From: Oscillospiraceae bacterium
Lineage (GTDB): Bacteria > Bacillota > Clostridia > Oscillospirales > CAG-382
Length of the DNA stretch: 64,000 nucleotides
NCBI GenBank assembly: GCA_015063785.1
Contig: SVTM01000004.1
Coordinates: 38,708 to 102,707 of the forward strand
Direction of reading: 5' to 3'
Position numbers and translations under genes: made by a program. This document shows, in pieces, positions 32,319 to 41,348 of this stretch. Each line of letters begins with the position of its first letter. The first letter of the stretch is position 1. The notes below the pieces were generated by a model. The model was not told the DNA's origin, did not search any database, and was given only the letters and a program-made list of their open reading frames with translations.

Positions 32319-33599
32319 TTACTCTGAAACCATCTCACGAAGCTTTACGTTTTCCATGTGAAGCCCAAAAACGTTCATGGCATCGATCGGAATTTCTGCC
32401 GCAACGTCGATGTCGGAAAGGTAAATGTTTTCAAGATCATATCCGCGCTCGCCGCAAAGCTTTATTCCGCACTTCGCTTTTTCGCATCTGACGCCGGAAA
32501 TTGAAATGTTGCGCATTTTCGGCATGTTTTCAATAGGCTTTGACTGGTCGTCAAGCTTTTCGCCGGTGTAGCGCATGGTTATATAAACGGCGGCAGAGGT
32601 GGTTTTTGTGGCGGTTATATTTTCGCAGTCGATATTTTCAACAACACCGCCTCTGCCTTTCATGGTCTTGAATCTGACGGCGCTGTAAAGGTTGCCGTCA
32701 AAATGGCAATCGTGGATATATGCGTTTCTGATGCAGGCGCTGGTTTCACTGCCCACGGTAAATCCGCCGTGTCCGCCCGACGAAACGATGTTTCGGATCT
32801 CAATATCCTCACATGGCACACCCACGTCCCATGCATCCTCGTCGCGTCCTGCTTTAAGGCAACAAACGTCGTCGCCCGTTTCAACGTCAAGCCGCTCCAC
32901 AAGACCGCGCTTGCACGATTCGAGATTCACTCCGTCGGTGTTGGGGGAATCTACGGGATTTCTTATCACAAGGTCTCTGATAATGATATTTTTGCACCAG
33001 GCGGGATGCACCGTCCACGAGGGGCTGTTTTTCATGGTTATGCCCTCGATCAGCACGTTTTCACATTCCACAAACTGCAACATTCTCGGTCTTACGCCCT
33101 GCTCGGGCTTGTCATAAACTCTTTCGGAAAGGGGAGCGAGCGCCTTGCCCTTTTTCATCAGATCCTGCATGCCGATATTGTGATTTTTCATCGGCCACCA
33201 GACTTTTCCGTGACCGTCAAGGGTTCCTTTTCCCGTGACGGCTATGTTCTTGCATTTGTAAGCATAAAGAAAATGGCTGGGAGAATAGCATCTGTTTCCG
33301 CCGAGTATTCCGTATACAACGGGGAGATAATCGTTAAAATCTTCGCTGAAATGTAAAAGAGAACCTTCTTCAAAATGAAGATCTACATTGTCTTTAAGAT
33401 GAATTGCTCCGGAAAGCCATTGACCGCGCGGCACAACAACGTGTCCTCCACCGCTATACGAGCAGGCACATATAGCGTCGTTTATCGCTTTTGTCGATTT
33501 GAATTCTGTGCCTTCCTTCGCTCCGTAATCTCTGATATCAAAGGAGCGGTCCGGAAAAACGGGAGCGACAGGAAGCTCAAAGGGGGTAAAAAATTTCAT
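32319..33599 (-). CDS. GH28 polygalacturonase-family enzyme
   Basis: 426-residue right-handed beta-helix glycosidase. All GH28 catalytic motifs are seen: NTDG (SPNTDGVNLES), the Asp pair in ETGDDVCCLKAG, SGGHGGF, and the substrate-binding RFKTMKG. These give the inverting Asp triad and the His. There is no signal peptide, so it probably acts on imported oligogalacturonides (exo-type). The ATG at 33599 follows GAGGT; an upstream in-frame ATG would add 16 unrelated residues. It is divergent from the second MATE exporter and fits a pectin or rhamnogalacturonan pathway that could feed rhamnose to the microcompartment. Confidence 0.92.
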   Translation of the reverse strand: MKFFTPFELPVAPVFPDRSFDIRDYGAKEGTEFKSTKAINDAICACSYSGGGHVVVPRGQWLSGAIHLKDNVDLHFEEGSLLHFSEDFNDYLPVVYGILGGNRCYSPSHFLYAYKCKNIAVTGKGTLDGHGKVWWPMKNHNIGMQDLMKKGKALAPLSERVYDKPEQGVRPRMLQFVECENVLIEGITMKNSPSWTVHPAWCKNIIIRDLVIRNPVDSPNTDGVNLESCKRGLVERLDVETGDDVCCLKAGRDEDAWDVGVPCEDIEIRNIVSSGGHGGFTVGSETSACIRNAYIHDCHFDGNLYSAVRFKTMKGRGGVVENIDCENITATKTTSAAVYITMRYTGEKLDDQSKPIENMPKMRNISISGVRCEKAKCGIKLCGERGYDLENIYLSDIDVAAEIPIDAMNVFGLHMENVKLREMVSE

Positions 33600-33632
33600 T
33601 GGTCGTACCTCAAATCTTTGTTTTGTATATTC

Positions 33633-33661
33633 ATTATACCTCCGCATTATGTAAAAGTCAA
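33633..33661 (-). promoter_or_regulatory. Promoter of the GH28 gene
   Basis: On the minus strand TTGACT, 17-bp spacer, TATAAT, about 35 bp upstream of the GH28 ATG. Confidence 0.78.
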
Positions 33662-33783
33662 TCGCGGCATCGGGTTTCGATGTTGCAAAAAACGATCACT
33701 TAAAAATCGTGATTATACAGTGTGTTTACGCCAATTGGACAAATTGTTTGAATTGTTTCTTGATTTTTTGGTGTTTCTCACAG

Positions 33784-33812
33784 TTGACATATTTTGCCGA
33801 GTGTGGTAGTAT
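33784..33812 (+). promoter_or_regulatory. Promoter of the second MATE gene
   Basis: TTGACA, 17-bp spacer, TAGTAT, 55 bp before the ATG at 33868. A short dyad (ATCAC/GTGAT) lies upstream near 33694-33712. Confidence 0.75.
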
Positions 33813-33867
33813 ACCCTTGAAAGGCAGATCCTTTTTGAAACATAAGCACCGAATCGAGGTGAATGAT

Positions 33868-35253
33868 ATGAGCAAACATCATATCAATTACAAGAAAATT
33901 GACACAGGGCATCTTGCCGTCACTCTTACCATATTTCTGCCCGTATTTATCGAAACGGCCCTTTCGTCGTTCTATGGCGTCATAGATATGATGATGGTCG
34001 GAAAGTACGATGCCGACGGTCTTGCCGCAATTGGCCTTACGTCAAATCCGCTTTCGATCTTTCTTTCACTTTTCCAGGCGATAAACGTCGGAACCACCAC
34101 TCTTGTGGCGTGGAACGTGGGTGCAAAGAAAATGAAAGAAGCCCAGGACATCATGAAAATTTCGCTTATCCTGAACCTTGTTTCGGGTATTGTTATGACA
34201 GTGTTCGGTATGCTTATGTCCCGTCCGATCGTCGCTTTTATGGGCGGCAGGGGAAAGGTGGCACAGCTTGCCATTGATTATTATGACATTCTCGTCGTGG
34301 GCACCACTTTCCAGGCACTGACCTTCAGCGTCACCGCCGCCATGCGCGGAGCAGGTCTTTCCAAGGTGCCGATGATGTACAATACCTTCTCAAATCTTTT
34401 GAACGTTGTAGGCAACTGGATTCTTATCGACGGAAAATTCGGCATTCCTCCACTTGGGGTTCTTGGTGCAGGCTATTCCACCCTTATCAGCCGCATAATC
34501 TGCTGCCTGTGGGCTTTGTGGTATGCTTTCTATTCAAAAGGAAACGGAATTTCTTTCCGCAATAAATACGGAAAATTTGTTTTTCAATGGAAAAAAGTCG
34601 TACAGATGTTGCGAATTGGTATTCCCAGTGCCGTCGAAAACCTCATCATGAACTGCGGCTCGATGTTTTACGTCAAGATAGTCAACAGCCTCGGAAATGC
34701 GGCATTTTCGGCGCATCAGATATGTAACAACGTAAATTCGCTCACATCGGCTCCAAGTATTGCTCTTGGTGTTACGGCAAACACCGTCATCGGTCAATAT
34801 CTTGGTGCAGGTGAATTTGACAATGCAAAAAAATACAAGTCTTATCTTTGCAGGGCATCTCTTGCGATCTCTGTGCTTATGGGAACCATAGAGGTTTTGT
34901 TTGCAAGACAGATTGCAGGACTATACGTCAAACCCGGGGAGACAGAGATACTTGCGCTTGCCTTGCCGATCTTTTATATCGTCGCGGTGCAGTATATCAC
35001 AGGCCACCTCAACGGCGTTGTAATGGGAGCATTGCGAGCGGCAGGCGACACTCAGTTTGCGCTATATCTCAACTCTCTCAGCTTCTTTTTCTGGCGTATT
35101 CCTTTGGCATATCTGTTCGGGGTCGTTTTCGGTTGGGGACTTACGGGCGTGTGGCTTTCGCTTCTTGCCCACAGCTGGTTGAATTTTGTCGTTATCGGTA
35201 TAAGATATCGCTCGGGCAAATGGCTCGGCATATACAAGAAAGCAAATGAGTAA
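33868..35253 (+). CDS. MATE family efflux transporter
   Basis: 461-residue twelve-helix MATE exporter. SSFYGVIDMMMVGKYDADGLAAIGL (in two parts of helix 1-2), FSVTAAMRGAG and ALGVTANTVIGQYLGAG in the second half are family features. The ATG at 33868 follows GAGGTGA. It is only distantly similar to the MATE protein at 15375-16781 and belongs to another subgroup. Substrate unknown. It shares a divergent region with the GH28 gene but is probably independently regulated. Confidence 0.92.
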   Translation: MSKHHINYKKIDTGHLAVTLTIFLPVFIETALSSFYGVIDMMMVGKYDADGLAAIGLTSNPLSIFLSLFQAINVGTTTLVAWNVGAKKMKEAQDIMKISLILNLVSGIVMTVFGMLMSRPIVAFMGGRGKVAQLAIDYYDILVVGTTFQALTFSVTAAMRGAGLSKVPMMYNTFSNLLNVVGNWILIDGKFGIPPLGVLGAGYSTLISRIICCLWALWYAFYSKGNGISFRNKYGKFVFQWKKVVQMLRIGIPSAVENLIMNCGSMFYVKIVNSLGNAAFSAHQICNNVNSLTSAPSIALGVTANTVIGQYLGAGEFDNAKKYKSYLCRASLAISVLMGTIEVLFARQIAGLYVKPGETEILALALPIFYIVAVQYITGHLNGVVMGALRAAGDTQFALYLNSLSFFFWRIPLAYLFGVVFGWGLTGVWLSLLAHSWLNFVVIGIRYRSGKWLGIYKKANE

Positions 35254-35302
35254 GGTCGTTTTGGCTTTTTCAAAAAAATAAGTTTTGGCGTTTTGAGCAA
35301 AA

Positions 35303-35339
35303 CAGTGCCCCGTTTCTTTTGAAACGGGGCTGTTTTTTA
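35303..35339. terminator. Terminator between MATE and metallophosphoesterase genes
   Basis: CAG-GCCCCGTTTC pairs with GAAACGGGGC-CTG around a TTTT loop, followed by TTTTTTAA; convergent genes on both sides. Confidence 0.85.
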
Positions 35340-35340
35340 A

Positions 35341-36348
35341 TTATTTCACGGTGATTATAAGCGCGTGGCCTTTGTCGTACATATTTCCTGTCAGAACGTA
35401 CTGGGGGATGAATGTGTCAACCTTGTTGCCGTTTTCGTCTTTGTAGGAGGCGACGATTTCGGTGTAGTAATCAGAATGCCAGTGTCCGCAGAAAATACCT
35501 TTTACAACATCGGCGTTTTCGGTCATCAATTTGTAAAGGCGCATGGTTGTCTCGTCGGATTTTGCGCTGCCGATAAAGTTGTCGCAGAAGTTGCGGCTGC
35601 CCGAACCGTCGTTGATGCGGATGGGGTTTACGTTCTTTTCTTTTTCGTTGTGGGTACAGATCTGCTCGTGCTGGAAAACAAGAATTATGTGTTGGTCGCG
35701 TCGTGCATCGGCAAGCTCTTTTTCAAACTTTTCTACCTGGTGATCAAAATATCTCGACTGTCCGTTGTTAAGAACCACAACGCGAACCTTGTCGCCAAGA
35801 ACTTTAGAAACGTAATGAACGTCGTGGCGCCAGTTTTCCTTTACAAGATCATATCTCGATTCAAGGGTGGTGTCGTCGGCAACTTTGCCCTGCATTACAC
35901 GGGTGATATCGTGTCCGCCGAGCGAAACGAGAGTGTCGGGATAGGGCTTCCAGATCAACTCGTCCATCAGATCAAAGGTGCCCCAGGTGATATAGTCGAT
36001 GGTGTCACCCGTTATAATGGTCTGGTCGAAAAACTTCGAAAGTTCCATGGTGCGGATAGTGTTGGGTACGGTGCGGCCGTCGCGGAAAGCCATGCGATAA
36101 TCTCGTGTAGAGAGAATGCACGGACGCATTTCGATACAGTCGCGGGCGTTCAGACAGTTAAGATGAAAGTCTGTGGAATGAAGAATTTCCACGGGCTCAC
36201 CGCCGCGTCCCGAGTCGATCACAGCCTCACGGAACATAATTCCGTCTTCGCCGAGCTTGTAGATATATGTGTTCATATCATCAGCAGTGCCGACGATATC
36301 AATCTTTTCCTGCGCAAAGTATTCTTGCTTTTCCTTAGAGTTTATCAT
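35341..36348 (-). CDS. Calcineurin-like metallophosphoesterase
   Basis: 335-residue cytoplasmic phosphoesterase. Metal ligands are visible as STDFHLN (D-x-H, about residues 58-64), ITGDTIDY (GD), the GGHD segment in place of the usual GNH[DE], FQHEQ and GHWHSDYY (GHxH). The Asn of GNH is therefore a Gly, which could affect the active site. The N-terminal 50 residues are a small extra domain. Ribosome binding site GGAGG. No operon partner. Substrate unknown (nucleotide, phosphodiester or sugar phosphate). Confidence 0.82.
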   Translation of the reverse strand: MINSKEKQEYFAQEKIDIVGTADDMNTYIYKLGEDGIMFREAVIDSGRGGEPVEILHSTDFHLNCLNARDCIEMRPCILSTRDYRMAFRDGRTVPNTIRTMELSKFFDQTIITGDTIDYITWGTFDLMDELIWKPYPDTLVSLGGHDITRVMQGKVADDTTLESRYDLVKENWRHDVHYVSKVLGDKVRVVVLNNGQSRYFDHQVEKFEKELADARRDQHIILVFQHEQICTHNEKEKNVNPIRINDGSGSRNFCDNFIGSAKSDETTMRLYKLMTENADVVKGIFCGHWHSDYYTEIVASYKDENGNKVDTFIPQYVLTGNMYDKGHALIITVK

Positions 36349-36381
36349 ATCAAAAACCTCCGAAAAATGTTTTCTTATTTG

Positions 36382-36410
36382 AGTTTATAGCAAAAAACAG
36401 CAAAAGTCAA
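36382..36410 (-). promoter_or_regulatory. Promoter of the metallophosphoesterase gene
   Basis: On the minus strand TTGACT, 17-bp spacer, TAAACT (overlapping TATAAA), about 35 bp before the ATG. Confidence 0.55.
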
Positions 36411-36459
36411 GCAATTTGATAAAATTGTCCCAAAAGTTCTGCAAGTTTCGAAAAACACC

Positions 36460-36488
36460 TTGAAAAGCAAGGCTTTTTTTGGTACAAT
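36460..36488 (+). promoter_or_regulatory. Promoter of the parvulin gene
   Basis: TTGAAA, 17-bp spacer, TACAAT, 30 bp before the ATG at 36519; ribosome binding site TTAGGAG. Confidence 0.75.
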
Positions 36489-36518
36489 ATATAAAAATTC
36501 AGTTAGGAGATTTTAATC

Positions 36519-37265
36519 ATGGATCAGTTACAAATTCTTGCAAGAGTAAACGGACATCCCATCACTTCTGCCGAAGTTGATGCGGCGATTATTCAGATGG
36601 GTGCAAACGGTCAGCGTTACAACAACCCCGAGGGCAGACGCATGGTGCTCGAGCAGCTCATCAACAAAAAGCTTTTCCTTGCCGACGCCGCAAAGAACCT
36701 TTATGAATACGACCCCAAATTTAAGGCAGAATTCCAGAAGCTCAAGGAAGAAATGCTTGCAAACTTTGCCATTGCAAAGGCTGTCGAGGGAGTTAAGGTC
36801 ACCGACGACGAAGCAAAGGCTTTCTTCGAAGAAAACAAGGGCGAGCTTGTTTCGGGCAAGACCGTGAATGCAAGCCATATTCTCGTTGATTCCGAAGAAA
36901 AGGCAACAGATATCCTTGCAAAGATCAACGCAGGCGAAATTTCTTTTGAAGACGCCGCAAGACAGAACAGCTCCTGCCCCTCGAGCGAGCAGGGCGGAAA
37001 CCTTGGCGAGTTTACCCGCGGTCAGATGGTTCCCGAGTTTGACGAAGCATGCTTCTCAATGGCAGTGGGCGAGATCGCAGGCCCCGTAAAGACACAGTTC
37101 GGCTTCCACCTCATCAAACTCAATGACAAAAAAGAAGCTGCCCCCATCGCTTTTGAGGACATTGCAGACCAGATCAAAGAAAAGCTTGTGTCCGACAAAC
37201 AGCAGGCGGCATATAAGTCCAAGATCAACCAGCTCAAGATCCTTTACCCTGTTGACATCCTTTAA
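36519..37265 (+). CDS. Parvulin-type peptidyl-prolyl isomerase (PpiC/SurA/PrsA family)
   Basis: 248 residues: N-terminal helical SurA-like part (1-110) and a PpiC rotamase domain (about 115-215) with VNASHILVDSEEKA, FEDAARQNSSCPSSEQGGNLGEF (two parts) and FGFHLIKLNDK. No signal peptide or lipobox is present, unlike PrsA, so it is a cytoplasmic foldase. The BNR-protein gene follows after 26 bp and may be cotranscribed. Client proteins unknown. Confidence 0.92.
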   Translation: MDQLQILARVNGHPITSAEVDAAIIQMGANGQRYNNPEGRRMVLEQLINKKLFLADAAKNLYEYDPKFKAEFQKLKEEMLANFAIAKAVEGVKVTDDEAKAFFEENKGELVSGKTVNASHILVDSEEKATDILAKINAGEISFEDAARQNSSCPSSEQGGNLGEFTRGQMVPEFDEACFSMAVGEIAGPVKTQFGFHLIKLNDKKEAAPIAFEDIADQIKEKLVSDKQQAAYKSKINQLKILYPVDIL

Positions 37266-37291
37266 TTTGTTTACTCTAAGGAGGATAACAA

Positions 37292-38584
37292 ATGTCTGTC
37301 AAAGTAAAAAGCGAAGTCATTGTCAACTGTTCGGGCACCGAAGTGAACGAGACGCGAAATCATGTGTATCTTACTCACGATGGCCTTTTGCGCCGCGAAT
37401 ACCGCGAGCATCAGAGCCAAAGCGACACTTCCGATTACACCGAATACCGCGACAGTCCCGACAACGGAAAGACCTGGGGCCAGTGGGTGCGCACAGCGCC
37501 GAAGACCAAGGAGCAGGTCGGGGAGGACGAAATAGCGTGGGGAGCATACCCAAGAGCCTTAAATGTCTGGAATCCCGTCCACCGCCATTATATCGATGTA
37601 AGATACAACATGATATATATTGGCGGATATGATGGGGCAACGGCAAACTTTTGGAAACATGGCTTGCTTCGCGAGATGCCGCACACCTATATTGACGTAT
37701 ATGATGAAAACAGAAACCCCGTTTGCCATCAGCTTGTAAGATACGAGGATGGCGACGGATTTGACAAGGAAAACTACCGCGCATCAAACTATATTTCCAC
37801 AAATATCGGCATAGGGTCTGATATATACGTTATGAAAAACGGTGATATTCTCATAAGCTTTTGTGCTCCCGTTGATGTTTGCTGCAAAAGAGCAGGTCTT
37901 GACGTGAGCAAGCTTTGTCCCTCAAATCCCACGCAGACCAACGCTTTTATGGCTTGCCGAGGTTCGTGGAATAAAGAAAAGCATGAATATGATCTTACAT
38001 TTTCCGATCCGCTGGTGCTTGATGACAGACAGAGCTCCCGTGGAATAAACGAGCCGATAATGGCAGAACTTTCGTCGGGAAAGATTCTTCTTGTTTTCAG
38101 AATGTCGAACGTTCTGTACACCGAATGGAACTCGCGCATTTCGCCGTATGCTCCAAGCTACAAGATGTTCAGTATTTCAGAGGACGGCGGAAAAAGCTTT
38201 TCGGTTCCCATGCCCTGGCATTTTGACAGCCGCGAGGTTATATATTCTTCTGCCACCTATTCACTTTTTGTCAGAAGCGAAAAAAGCGGAAAGCTTTATT
38301 GGTTTGGAAACATAACCGATCCCACAAAGACCGACGGAAATATGCCGCGATATCCTCTTTGCATAGTCGAGGTGGACGAAGATTGGGGATGCGCCAAAAA
38401 AGCTTCTCTCGACGTAATTGATACTCGCGCAGAGGGCGAAACCGAAAGGGTGCAGCTCAGCAATTTCGGAATTATTCAAGACAGAGAAACGGGTAATTTT
38501 GAACTGTATCTCACAAAGTACGAGCAGTTTCCCAACAAGCATCTTCGTGATTGCGAAGTGTGGAAATATACAATAACAGAGTAA
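37292..38584 (+). CDS. BNR/sialidase-fold protein
   Basis: 430-residue beta-propeller protein. Asp-box/BNR-type repeats are visible: SPDNGKTWG (about residue 55) and SEDGGKSFS (about 290). The N-terminal half contains TRNHVYLTHDGLLRREYREH and a central GINEPIMAELSSGKILLVFR, typical of the exo-sialidase-like superfamily. No signal peptide, so a cytoplasmic role, perhaps on imported oligosaccharides. True sialidase residues (Arg triad, Tyr/Glu) cannot be assigned by eye. ATG at 37292 follows AAGGAGG. Confidence 0.75.
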   Translation: MSVKVKSEVIVNCSGTEVNETRNHVYLTHDGLLRREYREHQSQSDTSDYTEYRDSPDNGKTWGQWVRTAPKTKEQVGEDEIAWGAYPRALNVWNPVHRHYIDVRYNMIYIGGYDGATANFWKHGLLREMPHTYIDVYDENRNPVCHQLVRYEDGDGFDKENYRASNYISTNIGIGSDIYVMKNGDILISFCAPVDVCCKRAGLDVSKLCPSNPTQTNAFMACRGSWNKEKHEYDLTFSDPLVLDDRQSSRGINEPIMAELSSGKILLVFRMSNVLYTEWNSRISPYAPSYKMFSISEDGGKSFSVPMPWHFDSREVIYSSATYSLFVRSEKSGKLYWFGNITDPTKTDGNMPRYPLCIVEVDEDWGCAKKASLDVIDTRAEGETERVQLSNFGIIQDRETGNFELYLTKYEQFPNKHLRDCEVWKYTITE

Positions 38585-38590
38585 TAAAGA

Positions 38591-38622
38591 AAACAGTCTT
38601 GCAAAAAAGCAAGACTGTTTTT
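38591..38622. terminator. Bidirectional terminator
   Basis: AAACAGTCTTGC and GCAAGACTGTTT around an A6 loop, followed by TTT; lies between the convergent BNR and MBOAT genes. Confidence 0.85.
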
Positions 38623-38628
38623 TGTATG

Positions 38629-40035
38629 TCAGAATCTGAAATAGATAAAGGGATTGTAGCTTGAGCTTATGCTGAAAATGATGCACACGGCAAAGAGAAG
38701 AAGATGCACAAGGTTTGCCGCAATTGTTGCTCCTGTTCCCGAAAACTTGTCAAACCGCTTTCTTATCGGTAACATAAAGAGGATGGCGACGGGGATAAAG
38801 CATAGCTCAAAAAGCTTGTCGCTGTGGGTTGTCATTATCTGCGCGAGATTTGTGGGCACGCCGGAAAACATGGTCTTTAGCGCAAGCAAAAGCTTTGAAA
38901 AATCGGTGAGATTGAAAAGCACCCATCCGATGATGACAAAAAACATGGTGTATATCCATCCGAATATTTTGGGCAACTTTTTAAGCAGTTTGCCGAGAAG
39001 AAATTTTTCAACAAGAAGCAAAACTCCGTAGTATATACCCCAAATGATAAAATTCCATTGCGCTCCGTGCCAAAAGCCTGTCAGCGCCCAAACCGTCATG
39101 ATGTTTATGATGTGGCGCACTTTGCCCACGCGGTTTCCGCCCATGGGGATGTAGATGTAATCTCTGAACCATGTGGACAGCGAAATGTGCCATCTGCGCC
39201 AGAATTCGGTGACAGAGCAGGAAATGTACGGATGATCGAAATTTTCAAGAAAATGAAAACCGAATATTTCGCCAAGACCTATCGCCATGTCGGAATAACC
39301 CGAAAAGTCAAAGTAAAGCTGCAACGAATATGCAATAGCAGCAAGCCAATAGAATGCTGTGCCAAACACCTGCACTTCGCCGGCATACACTGTTTCGCAG
39401 ATGACGGCAACGTTGTTGGCAAGAAGTATCTTCTTTGCAAGACCTCTGATAAATCTGCGAAGTCCGTGGGCAAAGCTTTCGATATTTGTGCTTCTTTCGT
39501 GTATTTCCTCCTCCACCGTCTGATAGCGGACAATTGGGCCTGCGATAAGCTGGGGAAAAAACGAAACGTAAAGGGTGAGGTAAAAGTAGTTTTTCTGAAC
39601 CTTTACGTTTCCGAGATAAAGATCGAAAACGTAGGAGAGGATCTGAAAAGTGTAAAAACTGATACCGATAGGAAGAACGATCTGAGGTATAGTTATGTCA
39701 TGTGTCAAAAGAAGATTGACGTTGTCAATGGCAAAATTGAGATATTTGAAGATAAACAGGTTGAGCACGAGGAGCACGGTGGTTGCAACAAACACCGTAC
39801 GGCAAAGTACTTTTCTGCCTTCGTTTTTAAACTTTTCTATCAAAAGTCCGCCGATATATGCCACAAGCGAAGCCAAAAGCATGAGGGCAATTCTTTTCGG
39901 CTCGCCCCATGCATAGAAAATCAGCGAAAAAACGAGAAGAACGCTGTTTCTCCACACAAGGCTTTTGCATGGGAAATACAGAGTCAGCACCAACGGCAGG
40001 AAAAAATACAGAAAATCAAGATCACTGAAAACCAT
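38629..40035 (-). CDS. MBOAT O-acyltransferase (AlgI/DltB type), second copy
   Basis: 468-residue polytopic acyltransferase, paralogue of the 24996-26399 product. It has LPIGISFYTFQILSYVFD, PQLIAGPIVRYQTV, FDFSGYSDMAIGLGEIFGF, WRRWHISLSTWFRDYIYIPMGG and the catalytic-His segment GFWHGAQWNF. It starts 3 bp after the DHHW gene stop, so translation is coupled. Function: transfer of acyl groups to extracytoplasmic glycan with its DHHW partner. Confidence 0.92.
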   Translation of the reverse strand: MVFSDLDFLYFFLPLVLTLYFPCKSLVWRNSVLLVFSLIFYAWGEPKRIALMLLASLVAYIGGLLIEKFKNEGRKVLCRTVFVATTVLLVLNLFIFKYLNFAIDNVNLLLTHDITIPQIVLPIGISFYTFQILSYVFDLYLGNVKVQKNYFYLTLYVSFFPQLIAGPIVRYQTVEEEIHERSTNIESFAHGLRRFIRGLAKKILLANNVAVICETVYAGEVQVFGTAFYWLAAIAYSLQLYFDFSGYSDMAIGLGEIFGFHFLENFDHPYISCSVTEFWRRWHISLSTWFRDYIYIPMGGNRVGKVRHIINIMTVWALTGFWHGAQWNFIIWGIYYGVLLLVEKFLLGKLLKKLPKIFGWIYTMFFVIIGWVLFNLTDFSKLLLALKTMFSGVPTNLAQIMTTHSDKLFELCFIPVAILFMLPIRKRFDKFSGTGATIAANLVHLLLFAVCIIFSISSSYNPFIYFRF

Positions 40036-40038
40036 ATA

Positions 40039-41232
40039 TCAATACTCCGGAATAAATTCTTCGTTTATGAAAAAGTCAATGTTTCCGATAAGAAGCACCT
40101 TGTCGATCGAGTGCTGTTTGACGTATTCGGAAATGTTGAAATCTTTGCCCATATATGCGTTGTAAAAGCGCATGTCGATGGAATATGTCTTGTAAAAATG
40201 AGAGGCAAGAAGCTTGAGTATTGCATTGTCATACGACTCGCCGACAATCAGAATGCTGTCCTTTTCGGTGTTGCCCGTGTCAAAGATTATCTCGCCCATG
40301 TCGCCGCCGTAAAAATTTCCGTAGGTAACGTGGGGAAGATCGGCTTTTTTCTCAAAATATTCGCTTTGCATCCCGAAATCTTTTGTTTCTTCTCCGTTTT
40401 GTGTTATCGTCATTTCGGGGTACGAAAGCTTGTAGGCATAAAAATCCTCTTTGAAGGAGGAAACGCCGGGAGACTGGGTTTTTGAACCTGCAAAGGAACC
40501 GGAAAGCTTGATTTTTTCTCCTTTTTCGATAGCCTTTTCGTTAATTCCGAGAAGATCAAGCAGCTGAATATATCCGCGATACGAGCCTTCTTGGTTCCAG
40601 TGGTGGTCGGTGCGGTAGAAGCACTTTGAAAACTCTGCAAAATCTGATACTTCAAAGCGAGCTTCTCTTTCTGCCGGAATATTGATGTTTTCCGAAAGAT
40701 ATTCGAATATTCCCGATTTTTCCCCTGTCACAAAGTTTATGTCTGTTTCTTTTTCAACGTAGTAAAGGTAAAAATCGGTTTCGGGAAGAGCTGAAATAAT
40801 ACCGTTGAACCCCTCGATATTCACGTTGAGCATATCAACCACCCATTCAAAAACAGTGGGATTGTAGAGGATGTGGTCGTAGTTTTCGCCGTAAAGGTTC
40901 ATGTCGTCCACTTTTATGTATTCGCGCACCTCGCTCATCACAGTGCTTGACGCAGCAGACGAAACCGAAAGCTTTACAAATGCGGAATTTACTTTGTTGT
41001 AAAGCTCTTTCATATTTTCTGCAAAGAAAACCTGGTCGGAAAGAGCATCTCTTACGCCCCCCTGATAGCTTCCGTCAAGAAAAGCCGATAAAGAGAGTGT
41101 GGGCAGCTTGTTTGCCTTGCGGTTTTCAAGCTTGTTTATATCATTTGGAAAAAACGCGGTTTTTAAAAGACCGGCAGAAAGAAATATCAAAACCAGTGAA
41201 ATAAAAACGGCGTTTATGATTCTTTTTGCCAT
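40039..41232 (-). CDS. DHHW/AlgX-like acyltransferase partner, second copy
   Basis: 397 residues with N-terminal signal anchor (about 5-27) and SGNH-like domain. YRTDHHWNQEGSY (about residue 215) is the DHHW motif; LIVGESYDNAI (about 340) holds the candidate nucleophile Ser. The ATG at 41232 follows AAGGAG. It precedes its MBOAT partner by 3 bp, whereas in the other cassette the MBOAT gene comes first. The two DHHW proteins are only weakly alike, so the cassettes probably modify different glycans. Confidence 0.84.
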   Translation of the reverse strand: MAKRIINAVFISLVLIFLSAGLLKTAFFPNDINKLENRKANKLPTLSLSAFLDGSYQGGVRDALSDQVFFAENMKELYNKVNSAFVKLSVSSAASSTVMSEVREYIKVDDMNLYGENYDHILYNPTVFEWVVDMLNVNIEGFNGIISALPETDFYLYYVEKETDINFVTGEKSGIFEYLSENINIPAEREARFEVSDFAEFSKCFYRTDHHWNQEGSYRGYIQLLDLLGINEKAIEKGEKIKLSGSFAGSKTQSPGVSSFKEDFYAYKLSYPEMTITQNGEETKDFGMQSEYFEKKADLPHVTYGNFYGGDMGEIIFDTGNTEKDSILIVGESYDNAILKLLASHFYKTYSIDMRFYNAYMGKDFNISEYVKQHSIDKVLLIGNIDFFINEEFIPEY

Positions 41233-41317
41233 AAAAAATCTCCTTGTCAAGATCATATAAAACACCATCATATCATCTACCATTATACAACAGAAAAAGA
41301 CAAAAAGCAACAAAAAA

Positions 41318-41342
41318 ATCAAGGGCAAAAAATGCCCTTGAT
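41318..41342 (-). terminator. Terminator of the BlaI/BlaR-like operon
   Basis: Stem ATCAAGGGCA/TGCCCTTGAT with A5 loop, followed on the minus strand by TTTTTTTG, just after the 391-residue sensor-like gene. Confidence 0.85.
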
Positions 41343-41348
41343 AAATTG

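Noticed and set aside
39058-40485. Open plus-strand frame of 475 codons
   Set aside because: Antisense to the MBOAT and DHHW genes, with Lys/Asn-rich nonsense sequence.
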